Assembly (NCBI RefSeq): GCF_008017415.1
Contig: NZ_VRSV01000001.1
Location: 1,612,001 to 1,676,000 of the forward strand
From: Microbacterium hatanonis
Lineage (GTDB): Bacteria > Actinomycetota > Actinomycetes > Actinomycetales > Microbacteriaceae
DNA length: 64,000 nt
Direction: 5' to 3'
Below, piece after piece: positions 1 to 8,150 of the stretch. A program made the position numbers and the translations under genes. The notes under the pieces were generated by a model. The model had not been told where the DNA came from. It made no database searches and saw nothing but the letters and a program-made list of their open reading frames with translations. Positions within the stretch are counted from its first letter, which is position 1, and every line of letters begins with the position of its first letter.

Positions 1-551
1 CGTTTGATCCCCGACGCCTTGCGGGCGAGCACCGAACGGAAGACGCCGTCTCGAAAGGCGGGGTCGAGAGGATCGCGGGCGATGTGCGCAACCTGGCGCG
101 GAGCGACCGCGGCCGCATCTCCTCGGCCCCCGGCGGCGCCGTCGGGCGTCGGTTCGAGTGCGTCGATCGCGAGCGAGCCGAACGTGCGCTGATCCGCGAA
201 GACGACGGCAAGCTCGCCGTGCGTCGGATGCTGCAGATCGAGCCGCACGCGTTCATGGCGCTCCACGGGAGCGCCCGACGGCCGCAGCAGCATCTGCCCG
301 CTCATGCCGAGGTGCGCGATCATCGCCTGCGGGTCGGGGCCGCTGTGGGCGAGGGGCAGCCAGAGGAACTTCCCCCGGCGCACCGCGGCGGTGAACGAAC
401 GACCCATCAGAGCACGCTCGAATGAAGGGCCGCTGTCGCCGTGGCGTGTGAGTGCGCGCTCGTCGAGCACGGTCACCGCCGCGATGCGCGCGCCGGAGAC
501 GGCGGGCGCGAGGCCGGCGCGGACGACCTCGACCTCGGGGAGCTCAGGCAC
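1..551 (-). CDS. mutM: Formamidopyrimidine-DNA glycosylase (Fpg/MutM), C-terminus cut by window edge
   Basis: Base-excision repair glycosylase/AP lyase that removes oxidised purines such as 8-oxoguanine. The protein opens with the diagnostic MPELPEVEVVR, in which the processed N-terminal proline is the catalytic nucleophile and the following glutamate is catalytic. I chose the GTG at 549-551 because it places this motif exactly at the N-terminus. About 183 codons are visible; the H2TH domain and zinc finger would lie beyond base 1. The start overlaps the end of rnc by 8 bp, so the two are probably translationally coupled. The rnc-mutM order is common in actinobacteria. Confidence 0.93.
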   Translation of the reverse strand, partial: MPELPEVEVVRAGLAPAVSGARIAAVTVLDERALTRHGDSGPSFERALMGRSFTAAVRRGKFLWLPLAHSGPDPQAMIAHLGMSGQMLLRPSGAPVERHERVRLDLQHPTHGELAVVFADQRTFGSLAIDALEPTPDGAAGGRGDAAAVAPRQVAHIARDPLDPAFRDGVFRSVLARKASGIK

Positions 552-1236
552 GTCCGCCGAGTTCGCGCCACGCCGCTAGCGCAGCCGCCATCTCGGCCTG
601 CTTCTTGCTGGTGCCCTGGCCGCGGGTGACCACGTCGCCGACGCGGACCGTGGCCGTGAAGCGCCGGTCGTGGTCGGGGCCCGTCGCATCGACCTCGTAG
701 CTCGGCGCGGACGCCCCCTGCTGAGCGGCCAGCTCCTGGAGACTCGTCTTCGGATCCATCGCCGCGCCGTAGCGCTCCGGGTCATCGAGAAGGGGTTCGA
801 CCAGGCGCAGCACCAGGGCCGTCGCCTCGTCCTGGCCGGCCGAGAGGTAGGCCGCGCCGATCACGGCCTCGGTCGTGTCGGCGAGGATCGAATCCTTATC
901 GCGCCCGCCGGTGAGCATCTCGCCCCGACCCAGGAGCACGTGATCCCCGAGACCGATGCGCCGCGCGACCTCCGCGAGAGCAACGGTCGACACGACGCTG
1001 GCGCGGCGCTTGGCGAGCGACCCCTCGTCGAGGTCGGGATGCCGGGTGAACAGGCGCACGGTCACGGCCTGCCCCAGCACGGAGTCGCCCAGGAACTCGA
1101 GGCGCTCGTTGTGGGGGATGTGGCCGTTCTCGTACGCGAACGAACGATGGGTGAGGGCAAGCGACAGAAGCTCGGGGTCGATATCGACCCCGAGCCTGTC
1201 GATGAGCGTCTGGCGCTCAGCAGAAGCGACTGTCAC
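544..1236 (-). CDS. rnc: Ribonuclease III
   Basis: Double-stranded RNA endonuclease for rRNA and mRNA processing. The signature NERLEFLGDSVL is present, followed by the second acidic cluster DTTEAVIGA and a C-terminal dsRNA-binding domain (SLQELAAQQG to GTSKKQAEMAAA). The open frame continues upstream to 1401, but that part runs across rpmF in another frame, so I take the GTG at 1234-1236, giving 230 residues, normal for the family. It lies 17 bp after rpmF and overlaps mutM. Confidence 0.94.
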   Translation of the reverse strand: MTVASAERQTLIDRLGVDIDPELLSLALTHRSFAYENGHIPHNERLEFLGDSVLGQAVTVRLFTRHPDLDEGSLAKRRASVVSTVALAEVARRIGLGDHVLLGRGEMLTGGRDKDSILADTTEAVIGAAYLSAGQDEATALVLRLVEPLLDDPERYGAAMDPKTSLQELAAQQGASAPSYEVDATGPDHDRRFTATVRVGDVVTRGQGTSKKQAEMAAALAAWRELGGRA

Positions 1237-1253
1237 GGCACCTGCCGCGGACG

Positions 1254-1463
1254 TCAGACGTCGGCGACCTTGCGTCCCTTGTACTCCAGGAACAGCTCGG
1301 TGCCCTGCGAGTCGGTGACGACCTTGGCCTGGTGCGGACGGCTGTAGACGACCTTGCCGTTCTCGACCGTGGTGGTCAGCGTGATGGGGGCAGCCTTCCA
1401 CTGGGCACGGCGCGAGCGCGTGTTGGAGCGGGAGACCTTCCGCTTCGGGGGGTTACCTGCCAT
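1254..1463 (-). CDS. rpmF: 50S ribosomal protein L32
   Basis: Small basic ribosomal protein of 69 residues starting MAGNPPKRKVSRSNTRSRR, the standard L32 N-terminus. The C-terminal half has no CxxC pairs, so this is the zinc-free (C-minus) form, which in other actinobacteria can coexist with or replace a zinc-binding paralogue. It follows the DUF177 gene by 2 bp, the conserved yceD-rpmF arrangement of bacteria, and precedes rnc. Confidence 0.94.
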   Translation of the reverse strand: MAGNPPKRKVSRSNTRSRRAQWKAAPITLTTTVENGKVVYSRPHQAKVVTDSQGTELFLEYKGRKVADV

Positions 1464-1465
1464 GA

Positions 1466-2047
1466 CTAGCTCTTCTCTGTGACGGTGTCTTCGGATTCGG
1501 GCGTGGCGCGGCGGGGCGCTTCGCCGTCAGGGTCTGAGGGGTACTGCTGGAGCGCAGCCCATCGAGGATCGACAGGCGTTCGCTCGCTTTCGCTGGTGCT
1601 CTCGGTCAGTCGCTCGCCTGTTTCCGGGTCGAGCCCGAGGCAATCCGGCTGACACACCGGCTGGAACGGAAGCGAGAGGACAATGGCGTCCCTGATCAGA
1701 GTTTCAAGATCTACGTAATCGTCTTGAACCTCGAAATCAGCCGCTTCGTTTCCAGGATACGTGAAAAGCTCCTGAAACTCGACTTCGACAGGCTCGGCGA
1801 TGTCTTGAAGGCAGCGGCCGCACACCCCGGTCAGCCGCGTGTCGGCCGTGCCGGTGACGAGGATGCCTTCGTGCACGGACTCGAGACGCACGTCGAGGTC
1901 GAGCGGTTCGCCCGCCGGGATGGACACGAGGCCCTCGCCCCATTTCTCGGGCGTGTCGAGGTCGAGCTCGAACTCGCGCATCTCCCCCGGGTGGTGGACG
2001 ATATCGCGGACGTGCAGCATGAAGGGTCCGGGTCGGCGAGTTCTCAC
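1466..2047 (-). CDS. DUF177 (YceD-like) protein, putative metal-binding
   Basis: YceD/DUF177 family protein nearly always found beside rpmF and linked in other bacteria to 23S rRNA or ribosome assembly; its biochemical role is not certain. The core has GVCGRCLQD (a CxxC) and CQPDCLGLDPETG (a CxxxC), consistent with a bound metal. The acidic C-terminal tail is poorly conserved. The start is uncertain: the frame is open from 2071, but a TAGCAT hexamer at 2056-2061 sits 8 nt before the GTG at 2045-2047, which would fit a leaderless transcript; the ATG at 2018-2020 is a third option. Confidence 0.85.
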   Translation of the reverse strand: MRTRRPGPFMLHVRDIVHHPGEMREFELDLDTPEKWGEGLVSIPAGEPLDLDVRLESVHEGILVTGTADTRLTGVCGRCLQDIAEPVEVEFQELFTYPGNEAADFEVQDDYVDLETLIRDAIVLSLPFQPVCQPDCLGLDPETGERLTESTSESERTPVDPRWAALQQYPSDPDGEAPRRATPESEDTVTEKS

Positions 2048-2086
2048 GGTCGTCCATGCTACCCGCCGCACGCGGCCGAGGCTCCG

Positions 2087-2584
2087 TCAGCGAGCGCTGG
2101 CACCCGTATCGAGGAACCGCGCCACGGCCGGCGGAACGAACGGCGAGACGTCTCCGCCGAGGGCGGCGACCTGCCGCACGAGCGAACTCGACACGAGCGC
2201 GTGGGCCGGATCGGGCAGCAGGAAGACGGTCTCGATGTGGGCGAGGTGGCGGTTGACGATCGCCATAGGCGATTCGTACGCCACGTCGATCTGCGATCGG
2301 ATGCCCTTCACGAGCACGCCCGCCCCGACATCGGTCGCATAGTCGACGAGCAGGCCCATGCTCCACGCGGCCACGACCACGTCGCCTTCGATGCCGTCCT
2401 CGGCGATCGACTGCTCCAGGAGCGCCTGACGCTGCGCGATGGGGAGCAGCGCCTCCTTGCCGGGGTTGTGCACCACCAGCACGTGCAGCTGGTCGTAGAG
2501 CGCTGCGGCTCGGCGGATGACGTCGATGTGTCCGAGCGTCGGCGGGTCGAACGACCCCGGTACGACGGCGATCCGGCTGTCCAT
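2087..2584 (-). CDS. coaD: Phosphopantetheine adenylyltransferase
   Basis: Catalyses the penultimate step of coenzyme A synthesis, adenylation of 4'-phosphopantetheine. The nucleotidyltransferase motif [13 protein letters not shown] lies at residues 9-21, with the TxGH histidine at 19, and the C-terminal [16 protein letters not shown] element is typical. Length 165 residues is normal. The ATG lies 6 nt after a TAGGCT -10-like hexamer and has no Shine-Dalgarno sequence. Confidence 0.95.
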   Translation of the reverse strand: MDSRIAVVPGSFDPPTLGHIDVIRRAAALYDQLHVLVVHNPGKEALLPIAQRQALLEQSIAEDGIEGDVVVAAWSMGLLVDYATDVGAGVLVKGIRSQIDVAYESPMAIVNRHLAHIETVFLLPDPAHALVSSSLVRQVAALGGDVSPFVPPAVARFLDTGASAR

Positions 2585-2590
2585 GTCGTC

Positions 2591-2596
2591 AGCCTA
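2591..2596 (-). promoter_or_regulatory. Putative -10 (TAGGCT) for leaderless coaD
   Basis: TAGGCT on the minus strand, 6 nt before the coaD ATG, would place the transcription start on the A of the start codon. No good -35 is visible. Confidence 0.45.
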
Positions 2597-2639
2597 TCGA
2601 GCGACGATGGCACAAACCTGAACCCGGCGACCCGACGGG

Positions 2640-4808
2640 TCACGAACGAGCGAGAGCTGCTCGCTCCAGCACGCCGACACGTCGGTCGATCGCGGCTGCG
2701 AGAGCCGGATGCTGGGCGAGGGCGGGGTCATCGGCGAAGATGAGCTCGGCGGTCGCACGAGCCTCGGCGATGACGTCGGCGTCTTTGACCACGCGGAGCA
2801 GTCGCAGCGACGAGCGAGCACCCGACTGGACGGCGCCGAGGACGTCGCCCTCCCCTCGCAGCTCGAGGTCGACCTCGGCCAGTTCGAAGCCGTCGAGCGT
2901 GCTGGCCACCGCCTCCACCCTCGCGCGCGCCGACGTGCCCGCCGAGGCCTCGGTCACCAGAAGGCAGATGCCGGGCAGGCCGCCTCGTCCGACTCGGCCT
3001 CGCAGCTGGTGCAGCTGCGAGACGCCGAAGCGGTCGGCCTCGAGGATCACCATCGCCGACGCGTTCGGCACGTCTACGCCGACCTCCACGACGGTCGTCG
3101 CGACGAGCACATCGATGTCGCCGCGCGAGAACGCCTGCATGACGGCGTCCTTCTCGTCGGACGGCATCTTGCCATGGAGGATCTCTACGCGCAGCTGCGT
3201 GAAGGCGGGGTGACGCGAGAGCACGTCGGCGACCTGCACCACGCCCCACCGGATGCGGGGAGCCGCGGCTTCGGCCTCGGCCACCATGTCGTCGGCGGTG
3301 TCGTCCTTCGTGGAGGCCTCGGCGTCGATCGCGGGGCACACGACGAAAGCCTGTCGTCCCTGGGCGACCTCCTCGGCAACGCGGTCCCACACCCGCGCGA
3401 ACCAGCCCGGCTTCTCGGCGACGGGGGCGACGAACGACGAGATCCCTGCGCGCCCTGCGGGCATCGTGCGGATCGTGGACACGTCGAGGTCGCCGAACAC
3501 CGTCATGGCGACGGTGCGCGGAATGGGCGTCGCCGTGAGCACGACCGTGTGCGGCGTGGAGCCTTTCGCACGGAGAGCCTCTCGCTGCTCGACGCCGAAC
3601 CGGTGCTGCTCGTCCACCACCACCAGACCGAGGTCGGCGAACGTGGTCGACGCGCTGAGCAATGCGTGTGTTCCGACGATGATGCGCGCTTGACCGGATG
3701 CGGCGCGCAGCGCCGCTTTGCGTCGCTCGGCGGCGGGCAGTTGCCCCGTGAGCAGCGTCGGCATCAGCTCAGGGGCGAGCTGAGGACCGAGCATGCGGGC
3801 GATCGAGCGCACGTGCTGCGCGGCGAGCACCTCGGTCGGCGCGATCAACGCCGACTGGCCACCCGACTCGGCGACCTGCAGCATCGCCCGCAATGCCACG
3901 AGGGTCTTCCCCGATCCGACCTCCCCCTGGATCAGCCGGTTCATCGGCCACTCGCCGACCAGATCGGCCGCGACCGCGTCGCCCACCGTGACCTGGTCGG
4001 GAGTCCGATCGAAGGGAAGCAGTGCGTCGAAGCGTTCGAGGAGCCCCCCGGCGGACGCGGGGCGCCGCGTCGCCGACATCGCCCTCACGAACTGCCGCTG
4101 CTGCAGAAGCGCCGACTGCAGGACGAGCGCCTCATGCATGCGCAGCGTCGCGACCGCCGGCCCGACCTGCTCCTCGAAGTCGGGCCGATGCACCCTCTCG
4201 AAGGCCGTACGCGCCTCGAGCAGACCGTGCCGCGCGCGAAGGGTCTCGGGGAGCGGGTCATCGATCGGGCCGAGACCGGCGAAGACGAGGGCGATGGCGT
4301 CCGTGATCATGCGACTGGTCACCGTGCTCGTGGCCGGATAGATGGGGATAGGCAGATTCGCGTTCGCCTCGGCCGTCATGCGCGCCTGCTCAACGTCTTC
4401 GAACAGCTCGTAATCCGGGTTGGTCAGCTGCGTCGCGCCCCGGTATTCGCCCACTTTGCCCGAGAAGATGCCCCGGCGCCCCGGGTAGAGCTCTTTGATG
4501 CGCCACGGCTGATTGAAGAACGTGAGGCTCATGTGTCCGTCGCCGTCGGTGATGACGACTTCCACGAGCGATCCGCGCTTGTTCTGCATGCGACGCTCGC
4601 CGGCGCGGACGACTTCCGCGACGATGGTCACGGGCTCGCCGAGGGGAAGCGAGGCGATCGGCGTCAGCTCGCCCCGCTTGGCGTACCGACGCGGGTAGTG
4701 ACCGAGCAGCTCGCCGACGGTCGCCATGCCGAAGGCGCGCTCGAACGCGGCAGCCGTCTTGCCGCCCACCACGCCGTCGAGACGCGACGCGAGAGTCAGG
4801 GCGGGCAT
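2640..4808 (-). CDS. recG: ATP-dependent DNA helicase RecG
   Basis: Helicase that remodels stalled forks and Holliday junctions. The N-terminal OB-fold/wedge region covers roughly residues 60-140 (for example LVEVVITDGDGHMSLTFFN). Helicase motifs follow: Walker A GEVGSGKT at 295-302, DEQHRFG, motif III TATPIPRT, and C-terminal QLRGRVGRGG. Length 722 is typical. The ATG lies 6 nt after a TAGACT hexamer. coaD follows after 55 bp in the same direction. Confidence 0.95.
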   Translation of the reverse strand: MPALTLASRLDGVVGGKTAAAFERAFGMATVGELLGHYPRRYAKRGELTPIASLPLGEPVTIVAEVVRAGERRMQNKRGSLVEVVITDGDGHMSLTFFNQPWRIKELYPGRRGIFSGKVGEYRGATQLTNPDYELFEDVEQARMTAEANANLPIPIYPATSTVTSRMITDAIALVFAGLGPIDDPLPETLRARHGLLEARTAFERVHRPDFEEQVGPAVATLRMHEALVLQSALLQQRQFVRAMSATRRPASAGGLLERFDALLPFDRTPDQVTVGDAVAADLVGEWPMNRLIQGEVGSGKTLVALRAMLQVAESGGQSALIAPTEVLAAQHVRSIARMLGPQLAPELMPTLLTGQLPAAERRKAALRAASGQARIIVGTHALLSASTTFADLGLVVVDEQHRFGVEQREALRAKGSTPHTVVLTATPIPRTVAMTVFGDLDVSTIRTMPAGRAGISSFVAPVAEKPGWFARVWDRVAEEVAQGRQAFVVCPAIDAEASTKDDTADDMVAEAEAAAPRIRWGVVQVADVLSRHPAFTQLRVEILHGKMPSDEKDAVMQAFSRGDIDVLVATTVVEVGVDVPNASAMVILEADRFGVSQLHQLRGRVGRGGLPGICLLVTEASAGTSARARVEAVASTLDGFELAEVDLELRGEGDVLGAVQSGARSSLRLLRVVKDADVIAEARATAELIFADDPALAQHPALAAAIDRRVGVLERAALARS

Positions 4809-4814
4809 GGGGAA

Positions 4815-4820
4815 AGTCTA
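4815..4820 (-). promoter_or_regulatory. Putative -10 (TAGACT) for leaderless recG
   Basis: TAGACT on the minus strand with a 6-nt gap to the recG ATG. It faces the similar element for rsmD in a short divergent region. Confidence 0.45.
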
Positions 4821-4876
4821 GGCAGGATCGCCGACATCGCCGCCGGACACCGCCTCGGATGCCGTGCGGGTGTTTG

Positions 4877-4882
4877 TAGGGT
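4877..4882 (+). promoter_or_regulatory. Putative -10 (TAGGGT) for leaderless rsmD
   Basis: TAGGGT with a 6-nt gap to the rsmD GTG; no ribosome-binding site intervenes. Confidence 0.45.
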
Positions 4883-4888
4883 GAGACG

Positions 4889-5470
4889 GTGACCCGCATC
4901 ATCTCCGGCTCGGCCGGAGGCACCGTGCTCGACGTGCCTCCGAAGGGCACCCGCCCCACGAGCGAACGTGTCCGCGAGTCGCTCTTCGGTGCGCTCGACG
5001 CGGCCGGGCTCGTCGACGGCGCGAGGGTGGTCGACCTCTACGCCGGATCGGGCGCGCTCGGACTCGAGGCCGCGAGCCGAGGCGCCGCATCCGTCGATCT
5101 CGTAGAGCATGCTCCGCAGGCCGTGGCACTGATCCGACGCAACGCCGAGCGCGTCGCGAAGGCACTCGGGAGCCCGCCGCCTCTCCGGGCCCACCGCGCG
5201 ACGGTGACCGGATTCCTCCGAGACGCCGCGGGGCCGTACGACCTCGTCTTCGTCGACCCGCCCTACGACGTCTCCGACGGCGATCTGACCGAGGCTCTGA
5301 CCGCCCTCGCCCCGCACCTGTCGCCCGATGCCGTCGTGATCGTCGAGCGCGCCAAGCGCTCTCCCGGTCCTCGGTGGATCGACGCGGGCCTCGAGCCCCT
5401 CCGCGACCGCGTCTACGGCGACACGGCGATGTGGTGGGGTCAGCCTCTTCCCGCGTCCCAGTCCCTGTAG
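4889..5470 (+). CDS. rsmD: 16S rRNA (guanine966-N2)-methyltransferase
   Basis: SAM-dependent methyltransferase of the small-subunit rRNA. The N-terminus MTRIISGSAGG and TRPTSERVRESLF are family signatures, the SAM-binding loop DLYAGSGALG is at residues 49-58, and the catalytic DPPY of N-methyltransferases is at 123-126. The GTG start is supported by the N-terminal motif and by a -10-like hexamer just upstream. It is divergent from recG, and its 3' end overlaps the convergent thiL by 31 bp. Confidence 0.94.
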   Translation: MTRIISGSAGGTVLDVPPKGTRPTSERVRESLFGALDAAGLVDGARVVDLYAGSGALGLEAASRGAASVDLVEHAPQAVALIRRNAERVAKALGSPPPLRAHRATVTGFLRDAAGPYDLVFVDPPYDVSDGDLTEALTALAPHLSPDAVVIVERAKRSPGPRWIDAGLEPLRDRVYGDTAMWWGQPLPASQSL

Positions 5471-6432
5471 GGGTCCCACCCGCCGGGCTTCTCGTACGGG
5501 ACGCCGTCCACCGTCACCGCCGCAGCGACGCGCGCGCGCACCTCGCCGATCGCACGGAACCCCTCCGGCAGCGCTGCGCCCGGGGGGAAGGTCGCGAGGA
5601 GCGCGTGGTCTTCGCCGCCTCCGAGCGCCGCATCGGGGTCTGCGCCGAGCAGCGCGCGGACGATGTCGATGGTGACCCCGGACGCATCGGCCATCCGACG
5701 CGCGTCGAGGACCAGTCCGTCCGAGACGTCCATCATCGCCGTCGCGCCCGCGATCGCGGCGATGGCTCCGGAGGCGATCGGAGGACGCGGCGCCAGCTGC
5801 CGCTGCAACCCGAGGGCCTCGGCTGCGGTGAGCCCCGCCCACCCGCTGGGATCGATCGCGACCGGCGACCCCGCGGCGTCGACGAAGCGGCGGAACAGCA
5901 CGGAGAGGCCCAGGGCCGCGACGCCGAGGTCGCCCACGACGGCGACGGTGTCGCCGAGCGCGGCACCCGAGCGACGAACGGGCTCCCGGCCATCGAGCGA
6001 TCCCAGAGCGGTGACGGCGATCGTGAGCGTGTCGGAGACCGTGAGGTCGCCGCCCTCCACCGCGCACCCCGGGGAGAGCTCCGCGCACGCGGCGGCGAGA
6101 CCCGCGGCGAGTCCGTCGACGAACGACACGGGGAGGTCGTCGGGCATCGCGAGGGCCACGAGCAGCGCGGTGGGGCGCGCGCCCATCGCGGCGACGTCGG
6201 ACAGGTTCACCGCCGCGGCCTTCCACCCCAGGTCGAACGGGCTCGACCACGCCAGCCGGAAGTCCGGGCCGTGCACAAGGGTGTCGGTCGTCGCGACGAC
6301 CCGCCCGTCGACCGCGTCGAGCACGGCCGCGTCGTCACCCGGCCCGACGATCGCCCGGCTCGTGGGAAGGCGGTCGAGGATGCGGCGGAGGATCGCCCCT
6401 TCGCTGAGGTCGCCCACGGTCTGCTCCTGCAC
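5440..6432 (-). CDS. thiL: Thiamine-monophosphate kinase
   Basis: Phosphorylates thiamine monophosphate to the active diphosphate cofactor. Family motifs are VGPGDDAAV near residue 30, TTDTLVHGPDF, and NLSDVAAMGARP; the second half has MMDVSDGLVLDARR and GGGEDHALL. Length 330 is normal for the family. The GTG start lies 6 nt after TAGCGT. The last codons overlap the convergent rsmD. Confidence 0.94.
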   Translation of the reverse strand: MQEQTVGDLSEGAILRRILDRLPTSRAIVGPGDDAAVLDAVDGRVVATTDTLVHGPDFRLAWSSPFDLGWKAAAVNLSDVAAMGARPTALLVALAMPDDLPVSFVDGLAAGLAAACAELSPGCAVEGGDLTVSDTLTIAVTALGSLDGREPVRRSGAALGDTVAVVGDLGVAALGLSVLFRRFVDAAGSPVAIDPSGWAGLTAAEALGLQRQLAPRPPIASGAIAAIAGATAMMDVSDGLVLDARRMADASGVTIDIVRALLGADPDAALGGGEDHALLATFPPGAALPEGFRAIGEVRARVAAAVTVDGVPYEKPGGWDPYRDWDAGRG

Positions 6433-6438
6433 GGTCCC

Positions 6439-6444
6439 ACGCTA
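6439..6444 (-). promoter_or_regulatory. Putative -10 (TAGCGT) for leaderless thiL
   Basis: TAGCGT on the minus strand, 6 nt before the thiL GTG, with no Shine-Dalgarno sequence between. Confidence 0.45.
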
Positions 6445-6477
6445 GCGCCCGGCGCATCGACACGATCGCGCGGCGGG

Positions 6478-6483
6478 TACCCT
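6478..6483 (+). promoter_or_regulatory. Putative -10 (TACCCT) for the DUF3515 gene
   Basis: TACCCT with a 6-nt gap to the GTG. A GGAGAA stretch touches the start codon but is too close to act as a ribosome-binding site, so a leaderless start is favoured. TCGACA 15 bp upstream is a weak -35 candidate. Confidence 0.4.
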
Positions 6484-6489
6484 GGAGAA

Positions 6490-6969
6490 GTGATCCGCCT
6501 GCCCCGTCTCCTCGCCGCGGGCGTGGTGCTCGCGGCCGTCGCCGGACTCTCGGCGTGCGCCGGCACCGTCTCGATGGACGCCGCGCCGAATGCGAACGAC
6601 CCCGCGTGCGCCGACGTGTCGGTGAGGCTCCCCCAGACCATCGCCGGCGAGACCCGCCGCTGGACCGACGCTCAGGCGACCGGAGCGTGGGGCGATCCCT
6701 CGGCGATCCTCCTCACGTGCGGTGTCGCCGTCCCCGGGCCGTCCACACTCTCGTGCCAGAACGTCGAGGGCGTCGACTGGCTCGTCGACGAGACCGACGC
6801 GCCGTTCTACCGTTTCACGACGTTCGGGCGCACGCCCGCCGTCGAGGTCTACCTCGACTTCGACGTCGTGGGCAGCGCGGACACCCTCCGTGCCGTCTCG
6901 CCGATGCTCGCGCGTCAGTTGGTCGAGACCGGCAGCGTCTGCACCGACCGGCCGGGCACCGACGGCTGA
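6490..6969 (+). CDS. DUF3515 family secreted lipoprotein
   Basis: Probable exported lipoprotein of 159 residues: a short basic N-terminus, a hydrophobic run of leucine/alanine/valine, and a lipobox LSAC at about residue 20. The body resembles DUF3515 (VRLPQTIAGETRRWTDAQATGAW; ILLTCGV; YRFTTFGR), an actinobacterial family of unknown function with conserved cysteines. It sits alone between thiL (divergent) and ddl (convergent), the usual neighbourhood for DUF3515. The GTG start gives a proper signal peptide. Confidence 0.82.
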   Translation: MIRLPRLLAAGVVLAAVAGLSACAGTVSMDAAPNANDPACADVSVRLPQTIAGETRRWTDAQATGAWGDPSAILLTCGVAVPGPSTLSCQNVEGVDWLVDETDAPFYRFTTFGRTPAVEVYLDFDVVGSADTLRAVSPMLARQLVETGSVCTDRPGTDG

Positions 6970-7064
6970 CGGGCCGCCGGCTCACCGCCGCACTCCGATC
7001 GGCCGAGACCGCGCGCCTGGCGGCGTTTCTCAACCCGGATGGCGCGTCTCGGTGCGGGCCGACG

Positions 7065-8150
7065 TCACGCGCGCTCGAGTGCCTGTTCGATGAGGTCGGT
7101 GATGAGCGCCTCGTACGACAGGCCCGACGCGATCCAGCACTTCGGGAACATCGAGATCGGTGTGAAACCCGGCATCGTGTTCAGCTCGTTGACGATGGGT
7201 CCGTCCTCACCGAGGAAGAAGTCGACGCGTGCGAGTCCGCGACCCTCCACGGCCGCGAAGGCGCGCAGCGCAGCATCCTGCACCGCCGCCGTCTCCGCGT
7301 CGCTCATGGCGGCGGGGCAGACGACGTCGACGCCGTCGCCGCCGAGGTACTTGCCCTCGAAGTCGTAGAACTCGCGGCTCGTGAGCACGATCTCGCCCGG
7401 GAGCGACACGCGCGGCTCGCCGCCCGCGCGGGCTCCCAGCACGCCGACCTCGATCTCGCGCCCGGCGATGCCCTGCTCCACCAGCACCTTGTCGTCCTCC
7501 GCGAATGCGAGGTCGAGGGCCTCGGCGAGCTCGCCGAGGTCGTGCACCTTCGACACCCCCACCGATGAGCCCGCGCGAGCGGGCTTCACGAACCAGGGGA
7601 AGGTGAGCTCGCCCGCGCGCGCGGCGATCGCGGCGACGTCGCCGGTCCACTCTCCCCGCCGCACCGTGATCCACGGCGAGACCGCGATGCCCGAATCGCG
7701 GAGCACGATCTTCATGAAGTGCTTGTCCATGCAGAGTGCGGAATCGAGCACCGCTCCCCCGGCGTACGGGATGCCGAGGGTGTCGAAGAAGCCCTGAACG
7801 GTGCCGTCCTCCCCGTGCGTGCCGTGCAGGATCGGCAGCACGACGTCGATCTCGCCCAGCTCCTCCTCGGTGCCGTCGGCTCGGCGGACGACGAGAGTGC
7901 GCTCCCCCGCATGCGGCCAGAAGACGCGGGTGCCGTTGTCGACGACCTCCGGCAGAGCGTGCGCGTCGAGCGCGAACTTGTCGGGGTCGTCGTCCTCGAG
8001 AACGAAGACGCCGTCACGGGTGATACCTACGGGGAACACCCGGTAGCGGTCGCGATCAATCGCCCGAAGGACCCCGCCCGCCGTGGCGGAGCTGATCGAG
8101 TGCTCGCTGGATCGACCGCCAAAGAGCACCGCTACCGCTGTCCGAACCAT
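7065..8150 (-). CDS. ddl: D-alanine--D-alanine ligase
   Basis: ATP-grasp ligase making D-Ala-D-Ala for peptidoglycan. The N-terminus has LFGGRSSEHSISSATA, followed by LHGTHGEDGTVQGFFD, the K/P-rich ATP site FVKPARAGSSVGVSKV, and C-terminal NELNTMPGFTPISMFPKCW. Length 361 is normal. The start is fixed because the GGRSSEHS motif must be near the N-terminus; as a result the gene overlaps the 3' end of gpsA by 95 bp in a different frame. Confidence 0.95.
   Translation of the reverse strand: MVRTAVAVLFGGRSSEHSISSATAGGVLRAIDRDRYRVFPVGITRDGVFVLEDDDPDKFALDAHALPEVVDNGTRVFWPHAGERTLVVRRADGTEEELGEIDVVLPILHGTHGEDGTVQGFFDTLGIPYAGGAVLDSALCMDKHFMKIVLRDSGIAVSPWITVRRGEWTGDVAAIAARAGELTFPWFVKPARAGSSVGVSKVHDLGELAEALDLAFAEDDKVLVEQGIAGREIEVGVLGARAGGEPRVSLPGEIVLTSREFYDFEGKYLGGDGVDVVCPAAMSDAETAAVQDAALRAFAAVEGRGLARVDFFLGEDGPIVNELNTMPGFTPISMFPKCWIASGLSYEALITDLIEQALERA

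Noticed and set aside
2709..4892. 727-codon plus-strand open frame opposite recG
   Set aside because: Composition is typical of an antisense shadow; recG on the other strand has every helicase motif.
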